A stretch of DNA of 64,000 nt from Gellertiella hungarica (GCF_014197145.1 NZ_JACIEZ010000002.1:372001-436000); one strand, 5' to 3'. Positions 19,166 to 28,533 are shown, counted from the first letter of the stretch. Notes: generated by a model from the sequence alone, not told the origin. Translations and numbers: made by a program.

Positions 19166-19753
19166 ATGACAAAGGACACCAAAGCCTTGACCGAACTGGA
19201 CCTCGAGACCGATGACGACATGCCCGTTCCGCCGCTTGCGGGGCCGCGCAGGAAGTCTGTCTGGGTCGACCGCGTGCTGATCGCGACCGGCATCACCATG
19301 GCCGCGGCCGCAGCCTTCTTTCCCTGGTACGTGTTCTTCAACGAAGACAAGTTCGGGATCCGGGTGGCCGCCATCGATCGCAGCCGGGACCTTCCGCATA
19401 CCGGCCCGCGCAACGTCTTCAGCGTCTCTCCGATGGCCATGGTCAACCGCAACAAGAACCCGAATCCGCAGCCGCTGCCGATGGATCAGCTGACCACCGC
19501 CAGCGTGTCCAGCCTCGGCAAGGACAAGAACACCCGTCCGGTGCCCATGGAGGAGCAGCCCTTCCCCGGTCCGACCGGCTTCCGGCTCCTGCACGTCGCC
19601 AACGGCCGCGCCATGATCGAGGACAGGTCAGGCATGTACATGGTGCGCGTCGGCTCCATCCTGCCCGACCAGAGCCGACTCGCCGCCCTCGAGCAGCGCA
19701 ACGGACAGTGGGTGATCGTCACCTCCAAGGGCAACGTCTTCGCCCCGGAGTAA
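19166..19753 (+). CDS. Membrane-anchored unknown of the rhizobial flagellar operon (between fliI and flgB)
   Basis: A ~195-residue protein with one membrane segment at about residues 29-50 (VLIATGITMAAAAAFFPWYVFF) and an extracytoplasmic C-domain ending VIVTSKGNVFAPE. A gene of this kind sits between fliI and flgB in rhizobial flagellar clusters, without assigned function. A TTG at 19157 would add three residues. The C-terminal half (HVANGRAMIEDRSGMYMVRVGSILPDQ) resembles short SH3-like periplasmic domains, but I do not assign it. Confidence 0.8.
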   Translation: MTKDTKALTELDLETDDDMPVPPLAGPRRKSVWVDRVLIATGITMAAAAAFFPWYVFFNEDKFGIRVAAIDRSRDLPHTGPRNVFSVSPMAMVNRNKNPNPQPLPMDQLTTASVSSLGKDKNTRPVPMEEQPFPGPTGFRLLHVANGRAMIEDRSGMYMVRVGSILPDQSRLAALEQRNGQWVIVTSKGNVFAPE

Positions 19754-19783
19754 AGGGTTTTCCGCACCACGTTTTCCGTAAGT

Positions 19784-19808
19784 CTGACGCAAGATTAGCC
19801 CCTTAGGG
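19784..19808 (+). promoter_or_regulatory. CTGACGCAAG box upstream of flgB
   Basis: CTGACGCAAG at 19784-19793, nine bases, TTAGGG at 19803-19808, then 27 bases to the flgB ATG. Matches the recurrent operon-head box and suggests an internal promoter for flgB onward within the longer operon. Confidence 0.55.
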
Positions 19809-19835
19809 TTTAGTCAGGACAAGACGGAGAACAGC

Positions 19836-20234
19836 ATGACGCAGCCTATCCAACTTTTCGACCTGGCATCGAGGCAAGCCGAATGGCTTTCCATCCGCCA
19901 GGAAGTGGTGGCCTCCAACATCGCGAATGCCAACACCCCGAAGTACCGCGCCAGGGATGTCACGCCCTTCAACGCGGTTCTGGACAGCCGCAGCAATTTC
20001 CGCATGGCGCGCACCAATGCCGCGCATCTGACCGGCAATCCGGCCGGCATCAGCGGGGATGTCGATGTCCGCGAAGCGGAGCTGGTCAACGAAATCGGCG
20101 TTCAGGAGTCCGGCAATACCGTGGGCCTGGCCGAGGAAATGACCAAGAGCGGCGAAATCAAGCGCCAGTACGAGCTCAACGCTGCTCTCGTCAAATCCTT
20201 CCATCGCATGATGTTGATGACGGTAAGGAAATAA
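19836..20234 (+). CDS. flgB: Flagellar proximal rod protein FlgB
   Basis: A 132-residue rod protein. Characteristic N-terminal ASRQAEWLSIRQEVVASNIAN and NTPKYRARDV, with C-terminal helix IKRQYELNAALVKSFHRMMLM. Exported by the type III apparatus to build the proximal rod with FlgC and FliE, whose genes follow directly. Confidence 0.94.
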   Translation: MTQPIQLFDLASRQAEWLSIRQEVVASNIANANTPKYRARDVTPFNAVLDSRSNFRMARTNAAHLTGNPAGISGDVDVREAELVNEIGVQESGNTVGLAEEMTKSGEIKRQYELNAALVKSFHRMMLMTVRK

Positions 20235-20240
20235 ACCACC

Positions 20241-20660
20241 ATGGATCCCTTGGCAGCCTCCCTCAAGATTGCGGGCACCGGCCTGGAAGCCCAGTCCACC
20301 CGCCTGCGCATCGTTTCCGAAAACATCGCGAATGCGCGCTCCACCGGCGATACGCCCGGTGCCGACCCCTACCGGCGCAAGACCATCACCTTCGGTTCCG
20401 AGCTCGACAAGGCCTCGGGCGCCGATGTCGTCACGGTCAAGAAGCTCGGCTTCGACCGTTCGAAATTCATCGAGGAATACGATCCCGGCAATCCGGCCGC
20501 GGACGAGAAGGGCATGGTGAAGATGCCCAACGTCAACATCCTCGTCGAGATGGCCGACATGCGGGAAGCAAACCGCACCTACGAGGCCAATCTCCAGACC
20601 GTCAAACAGTCGCGTGACCTCATCTCCGCGACGCTGGATCTTCTGAAGGCATCCCAATGA
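20241..20660 (+). CDS. flgC: Flagellar proximal rod protein FlgC
   Basis: A 139-residue rod protein with N-terminal [31 protein letters not shown] and C-terminal [23 protein letters not shown], family hallmarks. Begins six bases after flgB; stop overlaps the fliE start. Confidence 0.95.
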   Translation: MDPLAASLKIAGTGLEAQSTRLRIVSENIANARSTGDTPGADPYRRKTITFGSELDKASGADVVTVKKLGFDRSKFIEEYDPGNPAADEKGMVKMPNVNILVEMADMREANRTYEANLQTVKQSRDLISATLDLLKASQ

Positions 20661-20989
20661 TCGACGCATTGAGTGGAATTAGTGGCATTTCCGGCCTCGG
20701 CGCCGTCGGCAAGACGCTGCTCGAGACGAAGACGACCGCCACGCCCGGGGCAACCCCGGGCCAGGCGACCGGCGCAAGCTTCGGCGAAGTTCTCACCGAG
20801 ATGGCGAGCGACGCCATGAACAACATCCGCCAGGGGGAGGCCATGTCCTTCGCCGGCATCCAGGGCAAGGCATCGACCCGCGAGGTCGTCGATGCGGTCA
20901 TGCAGGCCGAGCAGTCGCTTCAGACGGCGATCTCGATCCGCGACAAGGTGGTCTCCGCCTTCCTCGACGTCACCAAGATGCAGATTTAA
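20657..20989 (+). CDS. fliE: Flagellar hook-basal body adaptor FliE
   Basis: A 110-residue protein linking the MS ring to the rod. A variable Ala/Thr-rich N-terminus is followed by the conserved C-terminal region with [28 protein letters not shown]. Overlaps flgC by ATGA. Length fits the family. Confidence 0.93.
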   Translation: MIDALSGISGISGLGAVGKTLLETKTTATPGATPGQATGASFGEVLTEMASDAMNNIRQGEAMSFAGIQGKASTREVVDAVMQAEQSLQTAISIRDKVVSAFLDVTKMQI

Positions 20990-21010
20990 CGCGTTTCCGG
21001 GGGAACCAGC

Positions 21011-21799
21011 ATGAGAGCGCTTTCCATCGCCGCAACCGGCATGAATGCCCAGCAGACCAATCTCGAAGTGATCGCGAACAACATCGCGAACATCAACACG
21101 ACAGGATACAAGCGCGCCCGCGCCGAATTTACCGACCTGCTCTATCAGACCGAGCGCCTGCAGGGCGTCCCGAACCGCGCCAACCAGGCCATCGTGCCGG
21201 AAGGCGCCAACATCGGTCTCGGCGTGCAGACAGCCGCGGTGCGCAACATCCATATCCAGGGCGAGCTGACCGAAACCAACAACGAGCTGGACGTGGCCAT
21301 CGTCGGCCGCGGCTGGATCCAGGTCCAGACGCCGGATGGCACCACTGTCTACAGCCGGGCCGGCGCGCTGAACAAGAACGGCGAGGGCCAGCTCGTGACC
21401 ATCGACGGCTACTCCGTCGTCCCGAACATCACGATCCCGCAGGATACCTCCGAGATCAAGATCAACGAGACCGGCCAGGTCATGGTGCGCGCCGGCAATA
21501 CCGGCGAGTTCACCGAAGTGGGCCAGCTGACCCTTGCAAACTTCGTCAACGAGGCCGGCCTCGAGCCCATGGGCGACAACCTGTTCCGTCAGACGCCGGC
21601 TTCCGGCGAGGCGATCGTGGCGGCTCCCGGCGATCCGGGCTTCGGCACGCTCAAGCAGGGCTATCTCGAAAGCTCGAACGTCGATGCGGTGAAGGAAATT
21701 TCCGAAATGATTTCCGCCCAGCGCGCCTACGAGATGAATTCCAAGGTCATCCAGACCGCGGATGAAATGGCAGCCGTCGTCTCCAAGAACTTGAGGTAA
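21011..21799 (+). CDS. flgG: Flagellar distal rod protein FlgG
   Basis: A 262-residue distal rod protein. N-terminal [20 protein letters not shown] and [19 protein letters not shown], and C-terminal [25 protein letters not shown]. Full length for the family. Follows fliE by 21 bases with a GGGGGA ribosome site. Confidence 0.96.
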   Translation: MRALSIAATGMNAQQTNLEVIANNIANINTTGYKRARAEFTDLLYQTERLQGVPNRANQAIVPEGANIGLGVQTAAVRNIHIQGELTETNNELDVAIVGRGWIQVQTPDGTTVYSRAGALNKNGEGQLVTIDGYSVVPNITIPQDTSEIKINETGQVMVRAGNTGEFTEVGQLTLANFVNEAGLEPMGDNLFRQTPASGEAIVAAPGDPGFGTLKQGYLESSNVDAVKEISEMISAQRAYEMNSKVIQTADEMAAVVSKNLR

Positions 21800-21820
21800 G
21801 GAAAGAAAGGCAGGGTGAAC

Positions 21821-22300
21821 ATGAGGTTTTCCCAAAAATCGATGACCCTCGCGGGGGCGGCAGCCCTTGCTGCAAAGGTTGCGTTCGGCCCTGCCTGGGC
21901 TTTCGCCGGTGCACTCGGCACGGCCGTCATTCCCACGGCGATCATCTATCCCGGCCAGGAAATCACCGGCGACAGGATCCAGGTGGTCGACGTGACCAAT
22001 CCCAACCTCTCCGGGGACTATGCCCGCAACGGCAACGAGGTGATCGGCATGATCGCCCGTTCGACGCTCCTGCCGGGCCGGACCATTCCGGTGTCCTCGC
22101 TGCGCGAACCCTATGCGATGACCCGCGGTTCGACGGTGCGCCTGACCTTCAGCATCGGCAACATGACCATCTCTGCTGCGGGTTCGCCGCTGGTGGATGC
22201 CGCAGTCGGCGACGTGATCCGGGCCCGCAATCTCGATTCCGGCGTGATCGTCAGCGGCACGGTCATGGCGGATGGCACGATCCATGTGGTGGCCAAATGA
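21821..22300 (+). CDS. flgA: P-ring assembly chaperone FlgA
   Basis: A ~159-residue periplasmic protein with a signal peptide (MRFSQKSMTLAGAAALAAKV, cleavage near residue 28) and a C-terminal SAF domain (RSTLLPGRTIPVSSLREP onward). Assists FlgI ring assembly around the rod. A GTG at 21815 would add two residues. The stop overlaps the flgI start. Confidence 0.92.
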   Translation: MRFSQKSMTLAGAAALAAKVAFGPAWAFAGALGTAVIPTAIIYPGQEITGDRIQVVDVTNPNLSGDYARNGNEVIGMIARSTLLPGRTIPVSSLREPYAMTRGSTVRLTFSIGNMTISAAGSPLVDAAVGDVIRARNLDSGVIVSGTVMADGTIHVVAK

Positions 22301-23418
22301 AAAAACTGCGTTTCCTTCTTCATAGCCTGATGGCCGCCGCCTTCGTGCTGACCGGCTTCCAGCCGGCCATGGCGGCGACCTCGCGCATCAAGGATATTGC
22401 CTCGCTCCAGGCAGGCCGCGACAACCAGCTGATCGGCTACGGCCTCATCGTCGGGCTGCAGGGGTCGGGCGACAGCCTTCGCGCATCGCCCTTCACCGAG
22501 CAGTCCATGCGGGCCATGCTGCAGAACCTCGGCATTTCCACCCAGGGCGGCCAGTCCGGCGCGAAGAACACCGCTGCCGTGATGGTCACCGCCACGCTGC
22601 CGCCCTTTGCAAGCCCCGGCAGCCGGATCGATGTCAATGTCAGCTCGCTCGGCGATGCCACCTCGCTGCGCGGCGGCACGCTCATCATGACTTCGCTTTC
22701 CGGTGCTGATGGCCAGATCTATGCCGTTGCACAGGGCAGTGTCGTGGTTTCCGGCTTCACGGCCCAGGGCCAGGCATCGAGCGTGACCGAAGGCGTGACG
22801 ACCGGCGGTCGCGTTCCCAACGGGGCGATCATCGAGCGCCAGCTTCCCTCCCGCTTCAAGGACGGGATCGACCTCGTCCTGCAGCTGCGCAATCCCGATT
22901 TCACGACTGCCGTCGGCGTGGCCGATACGGTCAACCGGTATGCGGCCAAGAAATACGGCGCCCCGATCGCCGAGGCGCGCGACAGCCAGGAAATCGCCGT
23001 CGAGAAGCCGAAGACCGTCGATCTCGCCCGGCTTATGGCCGACATCGAGAATCTCGAGGTGGAAACCGATACGCCGGCGAAGGTCGTGGTCAACGAGCGC
23101 ACCGGTACCATCGTCATCGGCGCCGACGTGCGGGTCTCTAAGGTGGCCGTTTCCTACGGCACCCTGACCGTTCAGGTGACCGAGACGCCGCAGGTCATCC
23201 AGCCGGAACCCTTCTCGCGCGGGCAGACCGCCCTCCAGCCGCAGACCGACATCACCGCCCAGAAGACCGGCGGCAAGGTCGCCATGCTGGAAGGTCCCGA
23301 CCTCAAGACCCTCGTCGCCGGCCTCAACAACATCGGCGTGAAGCCTGACGGCATCATCGCCATCCTCCAGGGCATCAAGTCCGCGGGGGCCCTGCAAGCG
23401 GAGCTCGTTCTGCAATGA
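22297..23418 (+). CDS. flgI: Flagellar P-ring protein FlgI
   Basis: A 373-residue periplasmic ring protein with a signal peptide cleaved near ATS at residue 28, followed by SRIKDIASLQAGRDNQLIGY and GLQGSGDSL, the family start, and the C-terminal LNNIGVKPDGIIAILQGIK. Overlaps flgA and motE (ATGA at both ends). Confidence 0.96.
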   Translation: MKKLRFLLHSLMAAAFVLTGFQPAMAATSRIKDIASLQAGRDNQLIGYGLIVGLQGSGDSLRASPFTEQSMRAMLQNLGISTQGGQSGAKNTAAVMVTATLPPFASPGSRIDVNVSSLGDATSLRGGTLIMTSLSGADGQIYAVAQGSVVVSGFTAQGQASSVTEGVTTGGRVPNGAIIERQLPSRFKDGIDLVLQLRNPDFTTAVGVADTVNRYAAKKYGAPIAEARDSQEIAVEKPKTVDLARLMADIENLEVETDTPAKVVVNERTGTIVIGADVRVSKVAVSYGTLTVQVTETPQVIQPEPFSRGQTALQPQTDITAQKTGGKVAMLEGPDLKTLVAGLNNIGVKPDGIIAILQGIKSAGALQAELVLQ

Positions 23419-24044
23419 TTGACAGACCATCCCTGAAAACCCGTTCTCTCGCGGCAACCGCCGCGGCCCTTGGCCTCCTTTGCCTCGGCCTTGCCGGCCC
23501 GGCCTTCACCGAGGAAGCCCAGCAGCAGCCGGTCGCCGCCGAAGGCGAGGGGGCCGCACAGCCGGCGGCCGAGGCTTCTGCCGAAGGCGGTGGCATCAAG
23601 GCCTATCCGAAGCCGCGCCAGCTCGGCGAGCTCACGTCCGAGGAAGAAATCAAGAGGTTCTGCACGAACATCGCCGATGCCGCAAAGGACCGGCGCTACC
23701 TGCTGCAGAAGCAGGAGCTCGAGAAGCTCCAGGGCGACATCAATGCCCGCATCGCCATTCTCGAGAAGCGCAAGGCGGAATACGAGGACTGGCTCAAGCG
23801 GCGCAACGACTTTCTCGCCCAGACCGAGGCAAATCTGATCGGCGTCTACAAGACGATGAAGGCAGATGCCGCAGCCCCCCAGCTGCAGGAACTGCGCCCG
23901 GAGATCGCGGCCTCGATCATCATGAAGCTTCCGGCCCGCCAGTCGGGCCTGATCCTCAGTGAAATGGATCCGCGCAAGGCCGCCATGGTGGCCGCGGTGA
24001 TGACCAGTGCGGCCGATCCCAATACCTCCAAGGACCCATCATGA
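23415..24044 (+). CDS. motE: Periplasmic MotC chaperone MotE
   Basis: A 209-residue protein with an N-terminal signal or anchor (about residues 12-32), an Ala/Glu-rich linker, a coiled coil at about 85-140 (KQELEKLQGDINARIAILEKRKAEYEDW spans it) and a C-terminal MgtE-N-like helical domain (LRPEIAASIIMKLPARQSGLI). In S. meliloti the gene between flgI and flgH is motE, whose product protects and folds MotC. Symbol given by position and architecture. Overlaps both neighbours by ATGA. Confidence 0.87.
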   Translation: MIDRPSLKTRSLAATAAALGLLCLGLAGPAFTEEAQQQPVAAEGEGAAQPAAEASAEGGGIKAYPKPRQLGELTSEEEIKRFCTNIADAAKDRRYLLQKQELEKLQGDINARIAILEKRKAEYEDWLKRRNDFLAQTEANLIGVYKTMKADAAAPQLQELRPEIAASIIMKLPARQSGLILSEMDPRKAAMVAAVMTSAADPNTSKDPS

Positions 24045-24751
24045 AGAAGTGTGTTGCAGCCATCATGACCGCCGCCCTGCTGGCCGGGTGCCAGAGCCAG
24101 GCGGCGCGGGAAATTGGACGGGCGCCGGAAATGAGCCCCATCGGCAGCGGCCTGCAATATGGCCGCACGCAGCAGATGGCGCTTTATCCGAAGGAGCCGC
24201 AGCGGACCGCCGTAGGCTATTCGCTCTGGAACGACAGCCGCGCGGCCCTTTTCAAGGACGCCCGGGCACTCAATGTGGGCGACATCCTGACCGTCAACAT
24301 CCAGATCAACGACAAGGCCTCCTTCGACAACAAGACCGACCGCAGCCGTAAGAACGACAGCGGCGGCAAGTGGTCGCTGAAGACCGACCTGCTCGGCTGG
24401 GATCCGGCCACCAATGGCGAGGTCGGGTACGGCTCCGATACCTCCACCCAGGGCAAGGGCACCACCGAACGCGCCGAGAAGCTGACGCTTCTGGTCGCGG
24501 CCGTCGTCACCGGTATTCTGGAGAACGGCAACCTGATCATTTCCGGTTCGCAGGAGGTGCGCGTCAATCATGAACTGCGCATCCTCAATGTGGCCGGTAT
24601 CGTCCGGCCGCAGGATGTCGATGCCAACAATACGATCTCCTACGAGCGGATTGCCGAGGCCCGCATCTCCTACGGTGGCCGCGGTCGCCTCACCGAGGTG
24701 CAGCAGCCGCCGGTCGGCCAGCAGGCCGTCGACCTCTACGCACCCTTCTGA
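24041..24751 (+). CDS. flgH: Flagellar L-ring lipoprotein FlgH
   Basis: A 236-residue outer-membrane lipoprotein. Lipobox LAGC with the lipidated Cys at residue 17. Family segments VGDILTVNIQINDKASFDN, GNLIISGSQEVRVNHELR and the conserved YGGRGRLTEVQQP near the C-terminus. Forms the L ring with FlgI as P ring. Confidence 0.96.
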   Translation: MKKCVAAIMTAALLAGCQSQAAREIGRAPEMSPIGSGLQYGRTQQMALYPKEPQRTAVGYSLWNDSRAALFKDARALNVGDILTVNIQINDKASFDNKTDRSRKNDSGGKWSLKTDLLGWDPATNGEVGYGSDTSTQGKGTTERAEKLTLLVAAVVTGILENGNLIISGSQEVRVNHELRILNVAGIVRPQDVDANNTISYERIAEARISYGGRGRLTEVQQPPVGQQAVDLYAPF

Positions 24752-24808
24752 TCCTGGAGCCGGCGTTTCGGCGCCGGCGCCTCATGAGACATTACCAAGG
24801 ACGACGAG

Positions 24809-25339
24809 ATGGCGGACGAAGCCGAAACCGAAGACGCACCCAAGAAGAAGGGCGGACTGGTTCCCCTCATCGGGGCATTCGCCGTGCTGACGCTCGTCGG
24901 TGGCGGCGGCGGCTGGGTCCTCGGCGGGATGCTGGCGGAAAAGCTGGCGCCGCAGGTTGCGGCCGCCAAGGCCGAAGCCGCCAAGCAGGCGGCCGCGGAA
25001 AGCGGCAAGAAGGAAGAGAAGAAGGAGGAGGGGCTCCCGAAGATCGCGACCGAGGCCAACGGCATCGTGCAGCTGGAGCCCATCACCACCAATCTCGCCT
25101 ATCCCTCCGAAAACTGGATCAAGCTCGACGTGGCGCTGATGTTCAACGGCCCGCCGGATCCCAAGCTTGCCGAGGAAATCCACCAGGATATCCTCGGCTA
25201 TCTCCGCACCGTTTCGCTGCAGCAGATCGAAGGTCCGCGCGGCTTCGAATATCTTCGGGATGACATACAGGAGCGTGTTGACCTGCGCTCGGAAGGCCGC
25301 GTATCGAAGGTGATGTTCAGGACCTTCGTGATCGAATGA
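24809..25339 (+). CDS. fliL: Flagellar basal-body-associated protein FliL
   Basis: A 176-residue single-pass protein. Charged N-terminus, membrane segment near residues 15-35 (LVPLIGAFAVLTLVGGGGGW), a Lys/Glu/Ala-rich linker at 45-75 and a periplasmic stomatin-like domain with LEPITTNLAYPSENWIKLDV. Associates with stators. Overlaps fliP by ATGA. Confidence 0.93.
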   Translation: MADEAETEDAPKKKGGLVPLIGAFAVLTLVGGGGGWVLGGMLAEKLAPQVAAAKAEAAKQAAAESGKKEEKKEEGLPKIATEANGIVQLEPITTNLAYPSENWIKLDVALMFNGPPDPKLAEEIHQDILGYLRTVSLQQIEGPRGFEYLRDDIQERVDLRSEGRVSKVMFRTFVIE

Positions 25340-26073
25340 TTCGATTTTTTACGGCTGTTTGCATCGTATTGCTGTTTCCCGCGGTGGCGGCTGCCCAGCA
25401 GCTTCCGACGAACATCCTGAACGTGCCCGTCGATGGCTCCGCCGCGGCATGGATCATCCGCACCTTCGGCCTGCTTACGGTGCTTTCGATCGCGCCGGGC
25501 ATCCTGATCATGGTGACGAGCTTCCCGCGCTTCATCATCGCCTTTTCCATCCTGCGCTCGGGCATCGGCCTGTCGACCACGCCGTCCAACATGATCATGC
25601 TCAGTCTGGCGCTGTTTATGACCTTCTACGTGATGGCACCGACCATCGACAAGGCCTGGCAGGAAGGGGCCCAGCCGCTTCTCGACAACCGGATCACGGA
25701 AGCGGAAGCGGTGGTTCGCATCGCCGAGCCGTTCCGGACCTTCATGTCCGCCAATACCCGCGACAAGGATCTCAAGCTCTTCGTCGACCTCGCGCGCGAG
25801 CGCAACCAGTCCGTCGGCACCCCGGACAAGATCGACTATCGCGTCCTGATACCGGCCTTCATGATCTCGGAAATCCGGCGCGGCTTCGAAATCGGCTTCC
25901 TGATCATCCTGCCTTTCCTCGTGATCGACCTGATCGTTGCCACCATCACCATGGCCATGGGCATGATGATGCTGCCGCCGACCTCGATCTCGCTGCCCTT
26001 CAAGATCCTGTTCTTCGTTCTTATCGATGGCTGGAACCTGCTTGTGGGCAGCCTTGTCCGCTCCTTTTCCTGA
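25336..26073 (+). CDS. fliP: Flagellar export gate protein FliP
   Basis: A 245-residue inner-membrane export gate subunit with an N-terminal signal sequence and four membrane segments. Hallmarks: TSFPRFIIAFSILR, and RRGFEIGFLIILPFLVIDL with MMMLPPTSISLPFKILFFVL. Last gene of the flgF-fliP operon. fliQ and fliR lie 24 kb away at 49524 and 52012. No fliO is recognised beside it. Confidence 0.96.
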   Translation: MIRFFTAVCIVLLFPAVAAAQQLPTNILNVPVDGSAAAWIIRTFGLLTVLSIAPGILIMVTSFPRFIIAFSILRSGIGLSTTPSNMIMLSLALFMTFYVMAPTIDKAWQEGAQPLLDNRITEAEAVVRIAEPFRTFMSANTRDKDLKLFVDLARERNQSVGTPDKIDYRVLIPAFMISEIRRGFEIGFLIILPFLVIDLIVATITMAMGMMMLPPTSISLPFKILFFVLIDGWNLLVGSLVRSFS

Positions 26074-26088
26074 CGGGCGCAGCCCGTC
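26072..26088 (+). terminator. Possible terminator at the end of fliP
   Basis: Stem GACGGGC / GCCCGTC with a 3-base loop, overlapping the fliP stop codon. No T tract follows, so it may be a weak terminator or a 3'-end stabiliser. Confidence 0.45.
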
Positions 26089-26126
26089 GAGCAGCCTATG
26101 ATTTCATTCGAATTTCTGCGTGATCA

Positions 26127-26145
26127 TTAACGCCACATTCACCAT
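26127..26145 (+). promoter_or_regulatory. CtrA-like box upstream of flagellin 1
   Basis: TTAA-N7-TTCACCAT, one change from the CtrA-type pattern TTAA-N7-TTAACCAT. About 200 bases before the flagellin ATG, farther than for the other flagellins. Confidence 0.4.
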
Positions 26146-26262
26146 GCTGTGCACGGTTCGAATGCTTCTGTCTGAGTTAAGTTGTTTGAAATAATTTCAC
26201 CGCATCATCATCCCTACATGACGGGTTTGGTCTCCTCACGAGGAAAAATGCGGAGCCGAGAG

Positions 26263-26340
26263 GCATGAAGCCATCTGTCATCACCGGTGAAGTATCAAGT
26301 CCGGTATGTCCCTCAACAAGTTCTGCGTAAAAAAGGGACA
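26263..26340 (+). promoter_or_regulatory. Flagellin leader RNA element, copy 1
   Basis: GCATGA (26263), stem 1 ACCGG/CCGGT (26283-26287 with 26301-26305), then TGTCCCT (26307-26313) perfectly complementary to the ribosome site AGGGACA (26334-26340), seven Watson-Crick pairs. This is the only copy whose ribosome site has A instead of G at the fifth base, which converts a G-U pair into A-U. An ATG inside TATGTCCCT (26306) starts an out-of-frame ORF overlapping the flagellin start. Confidence 0.65.
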
Positions 26341-26346
26341 ATTCCT

Positions 26347-27309
26347 ATGTCAAGCATCATGACCAACTCTTCGGCGCTCGCCGCTCTCGCTACCCTGCGT
26401 TCGATCGACCAGAACCTCGAGCGCACCCAGAGCGCGATCTCGTCGGGTTACCGCGTCGACACCGCAAAGGACAACGCTGCCTACTGGTCGATCGCAACGA
26501 CCATGCGTTCGGACAACAAGGCGCTCTCCACGGTTCAGGACGCCCTGGGCCTGGCTTCTGCCAAGACCGACACGGCCTATTCCGGCCTGAACACGGCGAT
26601 CAACATCGTTTCCGAAATCAAGGCCAAGCTCGTTGCCGCCCGCGAACCGGGTGTTGACCGCGACAAGGTGAACAAGGAACTCGCCGAACTCAAGAACCAG
26701 CTGACCTCGGTATCGCAGTCCGCTTCGTTCTCCGGCGAAAACTGGCTGTACAACGACTCGACCGCTGCCGTCGGCACGAAGGAAATGGTTGGCTCGTTCA
26801 CCCGCGGCTCGAACGGCTCCGTTTCCGTTCAGACCGTCGACTTCGACGCTTCCAAGTCGGTTCTCGTCGACACCAAGAACGCCAACCGCGGCCTGCTGAC
26901 CGTCGGCGTGACGGTGACCCAGCCGAGCGGCACGACCACGACCACCGCGACCTACTACCTGATCAACCCGAATGCGACCACCACCGCAACGGGCACGGAA
27001 GTGAAGATCTCGTCGGCCACCACGGACGACAGCCTCGAAGGCATGATCATGGCCGTGGACTCTACGCTCAAGAGCATGACCGACGCGGCCGCAACGCTCG
27101 GTGCCGTCAACAGCCGCATCGACCTGCAGAACAACTTCGTGAAGTCGCTCTCCGACGTGATCGACAAGGGTGTCGGCCGCCTCGTGGATGCGGACATGAA
27201 CGAAGAGTCGACCCGCCTGAAGGCGCTTCAGACGCAGCAGCAGCTGGGCATCCAGGCGCTCTCGATCGCCAACAGCAACTCCCAGAACATTCTGGCCCTG
27301 TTCCGCTGA
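26347..27309 (+). CDS. Flagellin (array copy 1)
   Basis: A 320-residue filament protein. D0/D1 N-terminus SSIMTNSSALAALATLRSID with DNAAYWSIATTM, and C-terminus RLVDADMNEESTRLKALQTQ ending IANSNSQNILALFR. No cysteine; no large D2/D3 domains (S. meliloti flagellins are nearer 390 residues). The start is the ATG after ribosome site GGGACA; an open frame 20 codons longer is leader. From about residue 178 to the end it is nearly identical in DNA to copies 6 and 7. Letter not assigned because eight copies exist. Confidence 0.96.
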   Translation: MSSIMTNSSALAALATLRSIDQNLERTQSAISSGYRVDTAKDNAAYWSIATTMRSDNKALSTVQDALGLASAKTDTAYSGLNTAINIVSEIKAKLVAAREPGVDRDKVNKELAELKNQLTSVSQSASFSGENWLYNDSTAAVGTKEMVGSFTRGSNGSVSVQTVDFDASKSVLVDTKNANRGLLTVGVTVTQPSGTTTTTATYYLINPNATTTATGTEVKISSATTDDSLEGMIMAVDSTLKSMTDAAATLGAVNSRIDLQNNFVKSLSDVIDKGVGRLVDADMNEESTRLKALQTQQQLGIQALSIANSNSQNILALFR

Positions 27310-27336
27310 TAGCGAAACACCGGACCGAAAAAGCAG

Positions 27337-27364
27337 GGGCCGCACCGAAAGGTGCGGCCCTTTT
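27337..27364 (+). terminator. Terminator of flagellin 1
   Basis: Perfect stem GGGCCGCACC / GGTGCGGCCC with GAAA tetraloop, followed by TTTT. Confidence 0.92.
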
Positions 27365-27420
27365 CGTTTCTTTTCCAAGAACCTTCAACATTAAAGAACA
27401 AGAATAAAAAAAATTAGCGA

Positions 27421-27439
27421 TTTACGTCACATTAACCAT
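27421..27439 (+). promoter_or_regulatory. CtrA-like box upstream of flagellin 2
   Basis: TTTA-N7-TTAACCAT, 135 bases before the start codon. The same sequence arrangement occurs at the same distance before flagellin 3. Confidence 0.5.
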
Positions 27440-27494
27440 ACGCGTTTTAGAACATGGTCATACGGCACCGGCTGAACCTCACGAGACGGTTCCA

Positions 27495-27567
27495 GCATGA
27501 AGCGCCCGCTGCCCACGGTATCCAGTCCGTAATGTCCCTCTATTTCAGTTATTTAGCCAAAGGGGCA
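27495..27567 (+). promoter_or_regulatory. Flagellin leader RNA element, copy 2
   Basis: GCATGA (27495), stem 1 ACGG/CCGT (27515-27518 with 27527-27530), then TGTCCCT (27533-27539) facing ribosome site AGGGGCA (27561-27567), seven pairs with one G-U. The ATG at 27532 is in frame with the flagellin and would add 14 residues; no ribosome site precedes it. Confidence 0.65.
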
Positions 27568-27573
27568 AAACAC

Positions 27574-28533
27574 ATGTCTAGCATTCTCACCAATACCGCC
27601 GCGCTTGCCGCACTCTCCACGCTGCGCTCCATCGATACCAATCTGGAAAACACCCAGAACAATATCTCCTCGGGCGAGCGCGTCGGCCAGGCCTCGGACA
27701 ATGCGGCTTACTGGTCCATTGCGACGACGATGAAGTCGGACTCTCATGCGCTTTCCACCGTGACCGATGCCCTCGGTCTCGGTGCCGCCAAGGTGGACGC
27801 GGCCTATGCCGGCCTCGACCAGGCCAAGACCCTGCTCGACCAGATCAAGAGCAAGCTGCTGGCTTCCATGCAGCCGGGCGTCGACAAGGCCAAGGTGAAC
27901 AAGGAAATCGCCGAGCTCAAGAACCAGCTGCTCACCACCGCGCAGTCTTCGTCCTTCTCGACGGAAAACTGGCTCTACAACGGCACGACCGGCGCAATGG
28001 GCTCCAGAAACATGGTGGGCGGCTTTACCCGCAACACCAACAACACCATCTCCGTGCAGACGATCACCTTCGATGCGGCCACGTCGGTCCTGCTGGACAA
28101 GGGCGATGCCGGCCGCGGTATCCTCACCAAGGGCACCGGTGTGAACACCGCTGCAGGCACCTCGACCACCTTCTTCCTGATGAACATTTCGTCCTCGACG
28201 GCGGCCGCCGCAGGCACCGAAATCATTCTTTATGCCACCACGACCAATGACAACATCACCGGCATGCAGAGCGCAGTGGATGCCATGCTGCAGACCGTGA
28301 TCGACGTTGCCGGCACGCTGGGTGCGGTGAAGGCGCGCGTGGACACGCAGAACCAGTTCGTCAAGGATCTGATCCAGACGATCGACAAGGGCATCGGCCG
28401 CCTCGTCGATGCCGATATGAACGAGGAGTCCACCAGGCTGAAGGCGCTTCAGACGCAGCAGCAGCTCGGCATCCAGTCGCTGTCGATCGCCAACAACAAC
28501 TCGCAGATGATCATGCAGCTGTTCCGCCAGTAA
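27574..28533 (+). CDS. Flagellin (array copy 2)
   Basis: A 319-residue flagellin, N-terminus MSSILTNTAALAALSTLRS, C-terminus RLVDADMNEESTRLKAL to NNNSQMIMQLFRQ. The variable middle (KGDAGRGILTKGTGVNTAAG, FFLMNISSSTAAAAG) groups it with copy 4 rather than with copies 1, 6 and 7. Ribosome site AAAGGGGCA precedes the chosen ATG. Confidence 0.96.
   Translation: MSSILTNTAALAALSTLRSIDTNLENTQNNISSGERVGQASDNAAYWSIATTMKSDSHALSTVTDALGLGAAKVDAAYAGLDQAKTLLDQIKSKLLASMQPGVDKAKVNKEIAELKNQLLTTAQSSSFSTENWLYNGTTGAMGSRNMVGGFTRNTNNTISVQTITFDAATSVLLDKGDAGRGILTKGTGVNTAAGTSTTFFLMNISSSTAAAAGTEIILYATTTNDNITGMQSAVDAMLQTVIDVAGTLGAVKARVDTQNQFVKDLIQTIDKGIGRLVDADMNEESTRLKALQTQQQLGIQSLSIANNNSQMIMQLFRQ

Noticed and set aside
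27454-27573. Extended starts for flagellins, such as 40 extra codons for copy 2
   Set aside because: The extra codons cover the leader element; the canonical MSSILTN/MTSILTN start has a ribosome site at normal spacing.
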